Assembly (NCBI GenBank): GCA_008921705.1
Contig: VFFE01007518.1
Span: forward strand, 286,744 to 350,743
Origin: Burhinus oedicnemus
Lineage: Eukaryota; Chordata; Aves; Charadriiformes; Burhinidae
Length of the DNA: 64,000 bases
Direction: 5' to 3'
Shown: one piece after another, positions 24,762-36,800 of the stretch
Layout: each line of letters begins with the position of its first letter
How positions within the stretch are numbered: position 1 is the first letter of the stretch
Translations under genes and position numbers: made by a program
The notes under the pieces: model-generated
Database searches by the model: none
What the model saw: only the letters and a program-made list of their open reading frames with translations
Told to the model about the DNA's origin: nothing

Positions 24762-27572
24762 TTGATGGGGGAAGGGGATACCAATAGGATTGCAGAAGGT
24801 AAGCCAAGGGTTGGCATGACATTGCCTGAGGGTGGTAATGCTAGTGGGAACATTTACACTGCTCCTAGGAGCACGGAGGGCTTAGGACAATATCTGAAAT
24901 GCTTGCATGCCAACGCACGCAGTATGAGAAAAAAACAGGATGAACTGGAATCATTGGTTAGTTCCCAGAGCTACAATATCATTGGTATTAGTGAGACATG
25001 GTGGAATGAGTCTCATGATTGGAGTGCTGGGATGGAGGGCTACAGGCTGTTCAGGAGGGATAGGCAGGGCAAGCAAGGTGAAAGCGTCACACCCAGAGAG
25101 CCTCTGGGTGAGGATTAGGGGGATGGAAAACAAAGGGGATGCTGTACTGGGTGTCTACTACCAATCACCCAGCCAGGATGTAAGCTCTGATGTTATTCTA
25201 TAAGCAATTAGGAGAAATTTCTGGATAGGTAGCCCCTGTCCCTATGGGAGATTTCAACTTCCCAGGCATCAACTGGGAATATCATACTGCTGTGACAAAC
25301 AGGTCTTAGAAATTCTTGAATTTTGTAGGAGAGAAGTTCTTGTCACAGGTACTCAGTGAGCCAACTAGAAAAGACGCCCTCTTAGACTTGTTATTTGTGA
25401 ATTGAGAAGGACTTGTGGGAGCTGTGATGGTAGGTGGCTGCCTTCCCTCAGTGATTATGAAATGGTTGAGTTTAAAAATTTCAGTGTAATGAGAAAAAAA
25501 GACAGCAGAGTTGCTACCCTGGATTTCAAGAGAGCAAATTTTAAGCTATTGAGGAAGATTTTTAGCAGAGTACCCTGGGAATCTGTTTTTGAGGGTTTAG
25601 GAGTCCACGAGTGCTGGTCAGTTTTTAAGGACCATCTTTTAGAAGCACAGGAGCAGGTTATTCCACTATATTATAAGTCAAACGTGCAGAGCAGAACACC
25701 AGCTTGGCTGAACAGGTTACTCCTTGTGGAGCTAAAGAGGAAAAGGAATTGTATGATATCTGGAAAAAAGGTCAGACTTTGCAGGAAGATTACAGAGCTG
25801 TGGTTCATATATGCAGGGAGAAGACATGAAAGGCCAAAGCTCAACTACAGTTGAAACTGGCTAGTGTTGTTTCAGATAACAAGAAGGTATTTTTAAGTCT
25901 GTTAACAGCAAGAGGAGGTCTAAAGAAAACATTGGACTGATATTTGTTGAAGATCGTCACCTGACTAATAGGAATGAAGAAAAAGTGGAGGCATTCAAGG
26001 CTTTTTTTGCCTCAATCTTTAATAATACTGATATGCCTTGGGCTGTGTGGTCTCTTAAGTCAGAGGACAACGAGTGTAGGAACACTGGCTTTCCATTTGT
26101 GTACACTGAAGTTGTAAGGGAGCAGTTTTATCAGTTGAAAGTTCACAAGTCCATGGGGCCTGATGGTATGCATCCCAGAGTGCTGAAGAAGCTAGCAGAC
26201 GTTATGGCAAGATCCCTCTCAATCACCTACCAAAGGTCTTGGGAGTCTGGGGAATTCCTTGTTGACTGGAAGCTAGCCAATGTTATTCCAATTTACAAAA
26301 AAGGCATGAGGGAAGACCCAAGAAAATACAGACCTGTTAGTATAACCTCAGTTCCTGGAAAATTATGGAGATTATTCTGGGTATTATTGAAAGACATTTA
26401 AAGAATAATGCAATCATCAGGCAGAGTCAACATGGGTTCACAAAGGGAAAGTCCTGTTTAACTGATTTGGTGTCTTTCTATGATAAGGTCACCCATCTAG
26501 TGGATGAAGGGAAAGAAGTGGATGTACTTATTCTAGATTTTAGTAGGGCTTTTGATACTCACAGCATCCTTCTGAAGAAGTTGTCCAACTGTGAGATAAG
26601 TGGGTTCATGGTGTGTGAAGAACTGGCTGAAGACCAGGGCTTAAAGGGTTGTAGTGAATGGGGCTACATCTGTCTGGCGACTGGTCACCAGTGATGTTCC
26701 TCAGGGTTCAATTCTAGAGCCAGTTTTGTTCAATATATTTATCAATGATCTGAATGCAGGAGTTGAATGCACCATTAGAAAGTTTGCTGGGAGGTGCTGT
26801 TGACGCTCTTGAGGGACAAGATGCCTTGCAGAGAGATCTAGGTAGATTGGAGCACTGGGCACTGATTAATGGGAAGAAATTTAACAAGACAAAATGCTGG
26901 ATTCTGCACCTGGGATGGACTAACGCTGGGCACAAATATAAATTGGGAGAGGAGTGGCTGAAGAGCAGCCCTACAGAAAGGGATCTGAGGGTGCTGGCTG
27001 ACAGCAGGCTCAATATGAGTTAGCAGCGTGCCCTGGCAACCAAGAGGGCAAACCACATCCTGGAGTGCATCAAACAGAGTATCACCAGCTGGTCAAAAGA
27101 GGTGATTATCCCGCTGTATTCAGCATTGGTGCGGCCTTACCTTGAGTGCTGTGTGCAGTTCTGGGCCCCACAATTTAAGAAGGATGTTTAGGTACTCGAA
27201 TGTGTCCAGAGGAGGGAAACAAAGCTGGTGAAAAGGCTGGAAGGAATGTCCTGTGAGGAGTGCCTAAGGACTCTGGGCTTGTCTGCTTTGGAGAAAAGGA
27301 GGCTGAGGGGCAGCCTCATTGATCTCTACAGCTTCCTGAGGAGGGGAAGTGGAGAGAGAGGTGCTGATCTCTTCTCCTTGTTATCCAGTGATAGGACGCG
27401 TGGGAATGGTTCAAAGCTGCACCAGGGGAGGTTCAGACTGGACATTAGGAAGCATTTCCTTACCAAGAGGGTGGTCAAACACCGGAACAGGCTTCCTAGA
27501 GAGGTGGTTGATGCCTCATGCCTGTCAGTGTTTAAGAGGCATTTGGACAATGACCTTAATAACATGCTTTAG
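24762..27572 (+). pseudogene. CR1 ORF2 (endonuclease/RT), nearly full span, broken
   Basis: This spans a complete CR1 ORF2 in pieces. The N-terminal leader and endonuclease start (24762-25118) include LKCLHANARSMRKKQ and the catalytic-Glu motif ISETWW. A deletion or frameshift follows near 25080-25140. GDFNFPGINWEY (catalytic Asp) is in another frame near 25241. SDH has become SDY near 25456. The linker is at 25402-25854. The RT fingers at 25985-26401 carry [20 protein letters not shown] and YKKGMREDPRKYRPVS. Motif A (LDFSRAFDT) is near 26540. A short deletion at about 26788 removes the two catalytic Asp of the F/YADD box. The C-terminus at 27228-27572 ends [10 protein letters not shown]. Confidence 0.9.
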
Positions 27573-27642
27573 CTTTTGGTCAGCCCCGAATTGGTCAGGC
27601 AGTTGGACTAGATGACCACTGTAGGCTCCTTCCAACTGAAAT

Positions 27643-27718
27643 TATTCTATTCTATTCTATTCTATTCTATTCTATTCTATTCTATTCTATTCTATTCTAT
27701 TCTATTCTATTCTATTCT
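27643..27718. repeat. (TATTC)n microsatellite at CR1 3' end
   Basis: About 15 near-perfect pentanucleotide units start directly at the 3' end of the CR1 copy. It probably grew from the short repeat on which this CR1 subfamily ends. Confidence 0.97.
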
Positions 27719-27720
27719 TC

Positions 27721-28164
27721 CAACCTCCTCTGTTCTGTAATTCTGTGATATGATGGATGTTTAGGATAGGCAGTGAAGGAAAAAGAAACATAGGAAGTAA
27801 TGTGAAAGCTGAAAGACAATAAATCATTGCTAAGCTTCACTGTTTCACACTCTAGCTTCCTAAGATTCAACACGTCACAGATTTAACAATGGATTAAAAC
27901 AGTGTAAATACCAGTATATTGTAAGAAAGATCCTCTTTTGGATGTTTTAATGTTAGACTTTTCTTTCTGTTTTCCTCACTCCTCATTTAGATTCCCATTT
28001 TAATAAACCATCTGAAATTTTTGTCAAATCTTCCTCATAGTATTTATACTACATAATGGGTGGAATGGAATTACAATGTGATGAAACAAAAAACCAAATA
28101 TGAAATAAAACCGCTTTCCTGAATATGGAGTGAAATGTTAGAAACATTTGAGTTTTGCTCTGCT
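27721..28164. other. Spacer between CR1 copies
   Basis: A further degenerate octamer-like TTCTGTAATTCTGTGAT follows the microsatellite (27732-27748), possibly a leftover CR1 tail. The rest is AT-rich with no recognised feature. Confidence 0.45.
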
Positions 28165-29020
28165 GAGCACCCCAAGATGATGACTTCAACAAGCCCAGTA
28201 TCTGTTGGAGGGACAATACAACAGGGCATAAGCAATCCAGGAGGTTCCTGGAATGTGTTGATGATAACTTCCTTCTCCAAGTGATAAAGGAGACAAGGAG
28301 GAGAGGTGGCACACTGGACCTTATTCTCACCAACAAGGAGGGGCTGGTGGAGAATGAGAAGCTCAAGTGCAGCCTTGGCTGCAGTGACCATGAAACGGTG
28401 GATTTCAAGATCCTTAGGGCATTGAGGAGGACGCACAGTAATCTTGCTACCCTGGACTTCAGGAGAGCAGACTTTGGCCTCTTCAGGGATCTGCTTGGCA
28501 GAGTACCATGGGATAAAGCCCTGGAGGGAAGAGGGGCCAAAGAAAGCTGGTTAATATTCAAGGATCACATTGTGCAAGCTCAGGAGTGATGCATCCCAGC
28601 AAAGAAGAAGTCAGGCAAAAAGGCCAGGAGGTCTGCATGGATCAGCAAGGAGCTCTTGGACAAACACAAACACAAAAAAGAAGCCTACAGAGGATGGAAG
28701 CAAGGGCAGGTAGCCTGGGAAGGACACAGAGAAATTGTCTGAGCAGCTAGGGATCAGGTTAGGAAAGCTAAAGTCCAGATAGAGTTAAATCTGGCCAGGG
28801 ATGTCAAGGGCAAAAAGAAAAGCTTCTACAGATACGTCAGTGATAAAAGGAAGACTAGGGAAAATGCAGGTCCTCAGTAGAAGGAAACATGGGACCTGGT
28901 CACCTGGGATATGGGGATGCTTGAGGTACTCAATGACATTTTTGCCTCAGTCTTCACCAGCAAGTGCTCTAGCCACATCGTCCAAGTCTCAGAAGGCAAA
29001 GGCAGGGACTGGGAGAATAA
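28165..29020 (+). mobile_element. CR1 LINE internal fragment, truncated at both ends
   Basis: This is an internal ORF2 piece from the second half of the endonuclease domain to just before the RT fingers. The frame at 28281-28589 encodes TLDLILTNKEGLVENEKLKC, an intact SDH catalytic motif (CSDHETVDFKIL near 28385), LATLDFRRADFGLFRDLLGR and VPWDKALEGRGAKESWLIFK. The linker continues to 29020 in broken frames ([29 protein letters not shown]). The RT domain and 3' UTR are missing. Because CR1 inserts by 3'-primed reverse transcription, loss of the 3' end must be a later deletion or rearrangement. Confidence 0.9.
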
Positions 29021-30296
29021 AGAGTAAATAAAGAGTTAAGAACTAATTTTTATTTCTTCATATGGTACTATAACTGGTAAGCTCTATGTAGGAACTATTT
29101 CACTGATGCATTTATTTATATGTACATAAACGTACAAACATTGAATAGTAATCACATAATCTATGATTTACACTTAAACCAGCATTAAATTTTGGTGAGA
29201 AACAACTTAAAATGAAGGTCAGTACCATTAGCTCAAATGAATTCCACATAGCATTAAAAATAATAGAAATTTCAGATTTTTTCTTTAGATACAGATATTA
29301 ATATAAAATCACCTGTTATATTGGTGTTTCTACTGGTAATGATTTTAGAGTGAGATTTAACATATGGTTATGCTTAAAATCATCGATCTCATGCTTTGTT
29401 TTTCCTGTGGATCATTTCTCTGCAGTTAAACTTTTTTAGTACTTCTGACATGTAATGACTACCTATCCTGTTATTTTTGTTTGAATGGATGGAAAGTGAT
29501 ATAACATCAAACCATATACAAAGCTTTGACATTCTAGCAGGAGTATTTCCACATGAATAAATGTCTAGTAATTATAATATTTAACCTTAAAAATTCAGCT
29601 GAAGATAAACATTTCATGTGGGTATCTGTAGATCGGATAAATGGCAACCTCTTTGCATAATAGTAATTTTTAAATAAGATATTCAGTTCAGCTGTTTCTT
29701 GACTGTCCTGCTGTCTTGAGTGAGCATCAAGTGGCTCAGCATCTCCATGTCAAAATCCTGTGCTACGGTAAAATGGTTAGTCTAGAAAGAGGCTGTGGTT
29801 TTAGTTTCCTGGTCAAACGCACAATTAAAAAATTCTGTTTATAATTTGACAATCAGATAAAACACAGAATTATTTGAAATAATACTATAGAAAATATTAG
29901 TGATGATCGAAAAAATCTACACTTGAACGGATTGCTAATGACTGGAACAACACGAGTACTGTAAGGAACTGTCTGCACACATATTGATAACACAGTTAAA
30001 GGTCTTCTGTCTGTCACTGTTTTGCTTAACATGTCACATCACATATGTAAGGTAATTGAAAAGTGATTATACATTTTTTTTCTGTGGCAGATATTTGCCT
30101 CTGTGGATAGTAACTACAGTATCTCTCAAGGTAATCTGGTATCTGTGTTCATTAGGATAGTACCAATTGGTAAACAAAGTTTTATCTTCATTAAGATTAC
30201 TGATCTCATTCTTCAAGAGAAACTTCTGATTAGCTACCAAGTTTCCTTGGACTTTCCCTGGGAATTATGTCAGAATTTATATCATAAACTCAGTAT

Positions 30297-30476
30297 CAAT
30301 TTGATACAGCTGTTCATATGTCCAAATACTCTGAATTATACATTCAATAAAATATATTAATTTTTACAGGACAATAATATTCTGCCTGACATTTATTTTT
30401 ATTTTACAGTTATTATTTTAGATTGGAAGTGTAAAGTAAAACTTTTTGAAACATATGAATATTATGGAAACTGTTT
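30297..30476 (+). repeat. 180-bp direct duplication, copy A
   Basis: This segment is repeated in the same orientation at 31654-31832, about 1.36 kb downstream. Shared blocks include ACTCTGAATTATACATT, ATTAATTTTTACAGGACAAT, AAGTAAAACTTTTTGAAACA and ATGAATATTATGGAAACTG. Similarity stops abruptly on both sides. I judge identity at about 90%, with one single-base gap. The sequence is AT-rich, non-coding and not CR1. Confidence 0.93.
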
Positions 30477-31573
30477 ATATCACATAACTATATTTTTATG
30501 AAACTGTTTGGTACATTTGTGCTTATGGTAGAAATAATAAACATAAATCACATATTTAATATCTTCCACAAAAAATAATCAACATCTATTTTACATACAT
30601 TTTACATACCGGTCTCTAAATGGATTGGTGAAGTCTTGTATTGATCACAAACGATTCTATTTGTTCAGCAGAATTGTCTTACTGATTTCATGCATGCTCA
30701 GCAAATACATTAATTTTAGCAGTACAAGTTATAAAATGTGTTTTTGTTATATATTTCTACACTGCCTTATGCTATGGGACTTTAGTAGGGTGTGTTCTAT
30801 TTTACCAAGACCACTAGATACTGTTGCGAAGCTAATTTACTAAGAAGGACTTACAGGTGGTCAGGTGGTGGCAGATAACACTCTGGCCTGAAAAAAGAAT
30901 GAACAGAATGATATGAAAGATGGGGTCATAACTTTATTTATTTACACCTGAATGTAGTATATACCCAGACAGAAGCCTTCACTAAGAAAGCTAAGCAACA
31001 GAACTCTGTAAAAATATTCTTGAATGAAAATTCTATTTCATAGTTTTTTTCTTTCTTTCAGCTACTGGTCTTTGTTTACTGAAGTGTTATTGTAAATAAA
31101 TTAAGCAAGGAGTCATCTGGAACAAACTGAGCAGGAGTTGTCTCCCTAAATGAGACAATTGTACCTGAGCTAGTCAGCATAAACTTGTTCTTTAACCAAC
31201 GATGAGGAAAAAAACAATGACCACAACAACAAAAAATATGCCAGCTACCCCCCAAATTTTCAAAAAAACACCTATTTTTTTTTGTTTATTTTAGTAATTT
31301 ATATGAATCAGGTATTCCTTTTTTTTTCCTGTTGTATTCATTGCAGAGATAGAGCATGGTCAGAACAAAAAGAACACTAAAATATGTTTTGAGACTGTTT
31401 GAACTCAGGAATAGTCTTAATCTGATTAATACAGTCAAACCCGAAAGTACTTTTTAGCATGTAATGTGAACAATCAAAACTTTCAGTAACTTTTAATAAT
31501 TTTAGGGAGAAAATATTTCACAAACATTTTGTTTTTAACTTGCATGAATATTTGTGCCATCACATTTCGTAAA

Positions 31574-31619
31574 CATATATATGTGTATGTATACATTTTT
31601 TTTATGTATACACATATAT
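31574..31619. repeat. AT-rich imperfect inverted repeat
   Basis: The left arm ATATATGTGTATGTATACAT and right arm ATGTATACACATATAT flank a T run and could form a hairpin of about 16 bp. Base composition alone makes such palindromes fairly likely, so no function is claimed. Confidence 0.6.
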
Positions 31620-31653
31620 TTGGTTTCTAAGGCAGGAATGATAAAAGGTATAA

Positions 31654-31832
31654 CAATTCAATACAGCTGTGCGTATGTCCAATACTCTGAATTATACATT
31701 AAATAAAATGTATTAATTTTTACAGGACAATGATATCCTGCCAGACATTTGTTTTTATTTTACTGTTATTACTTTAGATTGGAAATGCAAAGTAAAACTT
31801 TTTGAAACATATGAATATTATGGAAACTGTTT
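31654..31832 (+). repeat. 180-bp direct duplication, copy B
   Basis: This is the second copy of the segment at 30297-30476. It differs by scattered substitutions and one missing A (CCAATACTC for CCAAATACTC). It lies downstream of the hairpin at 31574-31619 with about 35 bases between them. Confidence 0.93.
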
Positions 31833-32853
31833 CCTGATATTAAAATATCAAGAAATATTTAAAAATACATATTTCAAAATAATGACAAGATAATAATTGG
31901 ATTCAAAGGCAAAATAGATTTTTTTGTCTGTTACCCCACCTTCACAGGTAGAATTTGTTTCACTCATTCCACATATTCATATATTTGTTATTTTATTATC
32001 CCTCAAAGTTAAATATTGACTTTAGTTTATGCAAAAGGCAAATGCATTTTAGAAACTGCAATCTTCCTCTGAAATCCTGATATTCATCACAGTCAGTATC
32101 AGTTTTAAATGTATAAACTTTGAACAGAAATGATGTCTCAGCTTCAGCTGTACCATGCAGAACTTCCGTATTTATCGTCTCTTAGATATGTCAATAAATA
32201 AGAAATTTTATGTCCTAAGAAAAATCAATCCCGTTAACTACCTATAAGCAACACACCACAAAGCCTTTACATTAGAGAACAGAATTTAACTTTTGCAAAA
32301 TTATATTTTTAGTAGTTTCTATTTGCATATGATAATCCTTCCCCAATCTACTATTATTGTCAAATGAGATAATCCACAATAATGAATAATCATAATTAAC
32401 TAGCTAAGAAGCATGCCTCACCTCACTTTCCTCACACCTTTATCGATGTCACTATCAGGTCTCTGCACACAGAGACTATTATTGCACCTGTCATAGAATT
32501 AAATGAAATCTATCTGGCAACATCTGGCTCCTCAGAAGAAAATATGAATAATTTCACCAGCTTTCCCCATCTCTGCCTGCTGTATTCTAATTATGATGTA
32601 ATGGAGGACATCAGCATGCTGTGGACTTGATGATTAACCCAGGGCAGCTGAGAAATAGGCCTAGTGAGATGAGCAAGGCGCATAGATCAGCTCAATCAAT
32701 TATCTTTTTTCTCAAGGCTCTTAAATACAGCAGTGACCTTGTGATGGGAAACAGTAAGTTACACTTGAACCCATTTAGGAGGTCAGATATTTCACAGTAC
32801 ACTACAGGAGCTAAATGCTTGTTTTTCAATTCAGTTATATGAAAATGGAGCAT

Positions 32854-32911
32854 TATATATGTATATAAAATATACAAAATGTATATATATATATATACAC
32901 AGACACACACA
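32854..32911. repeat. TA/CA dinucleotide microsatellite
   Basis: TATATATGTATATAAAATAT is followed by a pure TA run and then a short CA run (ACACAGACACACACAC). It is a compound microsatellite. Confidence 0.85.
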
Positions 32912-33833
32912 CTTTACAAGCCTTTATTTTTCTGATACAGGTGTAAGTCCTTAGCTTGTTCACTTTCTATTTTCAACAATTAGCATATGCAGCCTTTCCT
33001 CCCTTGTTTGATTCCGATTCTGATTCAGCATCTGTCTGCAGGCATTGAAGTAATATGGAAAAGGATATGTCAGTATAGTGAATAGGAAAAGAAAAACAAG
33101 TTAAAAGCTTTTGATTATTACTTCCAGTCTTCAAACATAAACAAAGTCTGTTTAAAAGTATATTAGCTTGTACTGCTTTGTGTTCTGGAGACCATGGAGC
33201 TTATTTAATTCAGGTTGCAGACACATCCAGTTCCGTGTCTGAAATGTTCATTCAAGCAGTTATCACTATAGAGCAACTGGACTAATGATCCTGGATTTAT
33301 TCTGGTAGCATTCTATGGTGTCTACTCTAAATTAAGCAATTCAGTGCAGTCAGACACTCATCCACGTTGTCCTACTTGGCATCATCTGCAGATACCTGGT
33401 GCTATCGAAGCAGTTATAACAGAATGGGGAATCTACAACTTAAGATAGTTTCCTATTCTACTTATTTCAAAGACAAAGTAAGAACCATTGATCACAATAA
33501 AGACAAAGAGTAAATAAGGAGAATGAATCAAAGCCATTAAAATGAATCATTTTAAAGGAACGTGAATTATTTTCACAAGGGAAGTAAAACAAAATTGTTG
33601 TGACCTTCAGTGAATCATTGGTGGGGAAAAAACACTCGAGTGTTTCTACTGTGAGCAGAGCTCTTTCTGCTACTCCAAGACACAATGTGATCTTTTGTTC
33701 TAATTATTAGAAGGGAATAAATCTCATAGGATTTAGCAATTTTCTACTACCAGATGCTGCTGCAACCAGTTTTGTTAATTTAAATATTGAATTGCAACTT
33801 CAAGTCTTTGCAAATACAAAGGTGGAATTTGCC

Positions 33834-33856
33834 TTTATTTATTTATTTATTTATTT
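33834..33856. repeat. (TTTA)n tetranucleotide microsatellite
   Basis: About six pure TTTA units. Confidence 0.9.
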
Positions 33857-36800
33857 AGACATGATTTATGAGGGGTTTTTTGTCACCCATACGGAAAGAT
33901 AGCCCTTACTGGAACCAAAATTTTCTCCTCAGTATTTAGTGGTCATAATGAACATGTTTGGCATTAAAGCCATTCTTTTAATGTATTTGCTCCTGTATGT
34001 CATGAGGTATGTACTATTGTTATGTCCATTGCAGACATGCTAGATTCAGAAAGGGACCTTGTTACCTGCAACTGAGGAACTACCACAATATTCTAAACTC
34101 CTGCCAGGGAATCCAGAATCCAGAGCAGCTGGCAAAATTTAAAGTTTAAAAGTATAACTCATTAAACTTACTAACTGAGCACTGATTTTGAATTACCCAA
34201 CAGCAATATGCTAAGGACAGGTATGTATTTTTAAATTCTCTCTTCCTCAAGAATGTAAAGGCTACATTTCCATCCCAGTCTCTATCCCTGTGTACTTCCT
34301 TAGCTATGAAACTAAAAAAATGAAATGAAAGACTCAGACCTAAAAATTTATCACTATTAACCAAAAAGTATTTCAATAATGAGAGCCCTTTCAAATCTTG
34401 ATGAATTTGGTGAAAAAATCCTTTTCACTACTATCACTTCCAAGTAATCAAGCCAACTCAGAAATCTGAGCAGACCATAGATAAAGTCCTTCTTTTACTC
34501 TATTGCCTCTTGACTACAATGAAGTTTTATAACTCCAAGGGTCTGAAAAAGTGAGGTTATTTAAGAACTCAGATACATTTCTATTAGCTTCCATGACTGG
34601 CTACTAGCCTTCGTATCACTGAAGCTGTTTGCATCTAATTCACTTAGGCTGAAGTGAGAATAGCAGAGCAGCTTGAGAAAGGCTATTGGATCTATTCTGT
34701 TAGAGAATAAGACCTTCTGAGTTTTTCCCTGCTGACACTCTTTAAAACATGGTAAAATGGAATTCCTGAAGACATTTATGAAAGTTGTATTATATAAATG
34801 CACAGATTTTTTTCTTGCGAGCAAGTTAATATCTGACATCAGGAATATAAATCTGCCTTGGACTGTCATTTTATACCATTTTCACAAATCTAAACTACAA
34901 TTATGTTTCACCTGAAAAGTTTTACATATGAATTCCTATTTTCTTATTCATTAAAAGAGGATGCCAACATACCTCATTGTCCTTATTGTCAAGTCAACAT
35001 TTGTTGAATAAAAAAGGCCTAGTAACTGTCTGAAAAAATGAATGCAAATGCATGTGTGAAATTATTTTCTCAAAATTTTTTTCTGGAACATTCCACTTAT
35101 TATAATATAAGTCTCAGGTGGGAGTATAACACTCCTTTAGTGGGTTGACTCAGAATATAATTTCAAAATTAAATCAAAAAATAATGAATAGACAAAAATA
35201 TAATTTGGCCACACCCAGAAATTGCATCTGAAAAAATTCTGGTTTCTTAATTTAGGAATCATGAGAATACCCTCCAAATAATATTATACTTTCAATTCAA
35301 ATTTGTGAAGAGGGGTTGAATTTCTGAAGGCTTCCATTTCTGCTCTGTTAATTTAAGTAATATAATAGAGGATGAAACAACTAATCATAGCCTAGAGTTT
35401 CAGTTCAAGTGAAAAACATGGCAAGAGTTTTGTCACAAAGAGGCTCTCTGGGAAAAGAAGACTAGCTCTGCAACAAAAAACAGTCTCACAAAAATTAATA
35501 TGAGATTTTAGTTGGAAAGGCACAGCTTGAGTTTGTGGAAAAGCTCTTATATCTGATCAGCAGTATGGTTTTCTGTTTTGTGATCACAAGTTTTTTCTCT
35601 GTCTCATTTTTTAGTGAAAATCCCTGCTGTTTACTTCCCACATATAGCAAGTGTTATGTCCCCCTAGGCTATAATATTAAACATCCTGACACACACTTGT
35701 TTCAGTTCCCTTGATGGTGCTTCAGACTGAAATGGGTTTCCTCCAAGATTCAGTAACATAATGTCTTTGAGATTTTTCCACATGTGGTATAATTAACATT
35801 TAAATTTTTTAAAGAACAAGTAGGAGGCCAAAAGTGGATGGTTTTTATCAAAAATAATAAAGTGTTGTTTAAGATTTAATGAAACATATCACCAGTGTCA
35901 GCACATCCCTTATTAAATGAACTTTGTTATTTGTTCTGTTGAAAAGACTACTATTTTAATAAAGCGGTGATCTTTTCAGGAATAGGACAAGTCCTTCAAA
36001 AAACTGAAACAGTGTACTTGTTTTATTTTATATATTTTCTGTAGTGTATCACCTTATTCAATACAATAAGTGTGAGTTGACTCCACCAAGAACAAAAGCT
36101 CAGGAAAAAAAATGCAGCTTTGAGTTCAAAGACACAGAAATATATTAAATAGAAAGTTGCAATTTTATTAACTTCAGAAAAGGATGATGCATCCATCCCT
36201 CCTCTTCCCCCCAGCTGTTTCTTATAGGATACAACATTGTAAGAGGCAAAAGGAGAACAAGATGTGTCTGATAAGGAGTAATGTGAGGCTGATGTTGTTT
36301 AGCCAGCCTAGGTGCTATTTGCTATCCCCAGCCTTCGTTGGCCCCGAGTGCCAAGGCAACTCACCCGGAGTCAGATGAGTTGTCCGCTTTTGCATAAAAC
36401 TGCAGCTATCAGCCAGCATGCTTTGAGGTCAGGTAAAACTATTTTGCCAACTAAAGTTGGTCCGTTGGCTGAGAATCGGTAATAATTTGTAACTTACACG
36501 TCGTCTTACTGCAGTCTGCTCCCTCCTCCAGTATCTATATTTACACAGCCTCCCAGAAATTCGGTAACAGAGTATCTTTATAGTAGCATTACAGTTTTAA
36601 GCAATGTTACAGAAAATATGTACGTTATCAATAATTATGCAACTCTTGATAGTTTCCAGAGAGACAAATGTTGGGATCTTGCTGGATTAGGTTTGATATA
36701 AAAAGTGCTAGGTATTTTCTCAACAAGTTTGAAGAGCTGACCGCTTTTGTACTATCACAGCTTTATCTAAGACCACATTTGCAAACGGAGGTCGTATTTT

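Larger units (their letters stand above)
24625..27720 (+). mobile_element. CR1 LINE, about 3.1 kb, with (TATTC)n 3' tail
   Basis: This copy runs from the C-terminus of ORF1 through the whole of ORF2 and the 3' UTR. It starts near 24625 with the ORF1 esterase end (GIHLSQWGKCVFG and a TERDLN terminus, stop at about 24759). ORF2 follows and the 3' UTR ends at 27642. In place of ATTCTRTG octamers it ends in a pure TATTC tract. The [24 protein letters not shown] C-terminus and this tail mark a different CR1 subfamily from those at 4430 or 49054. Confidence 0.93.
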
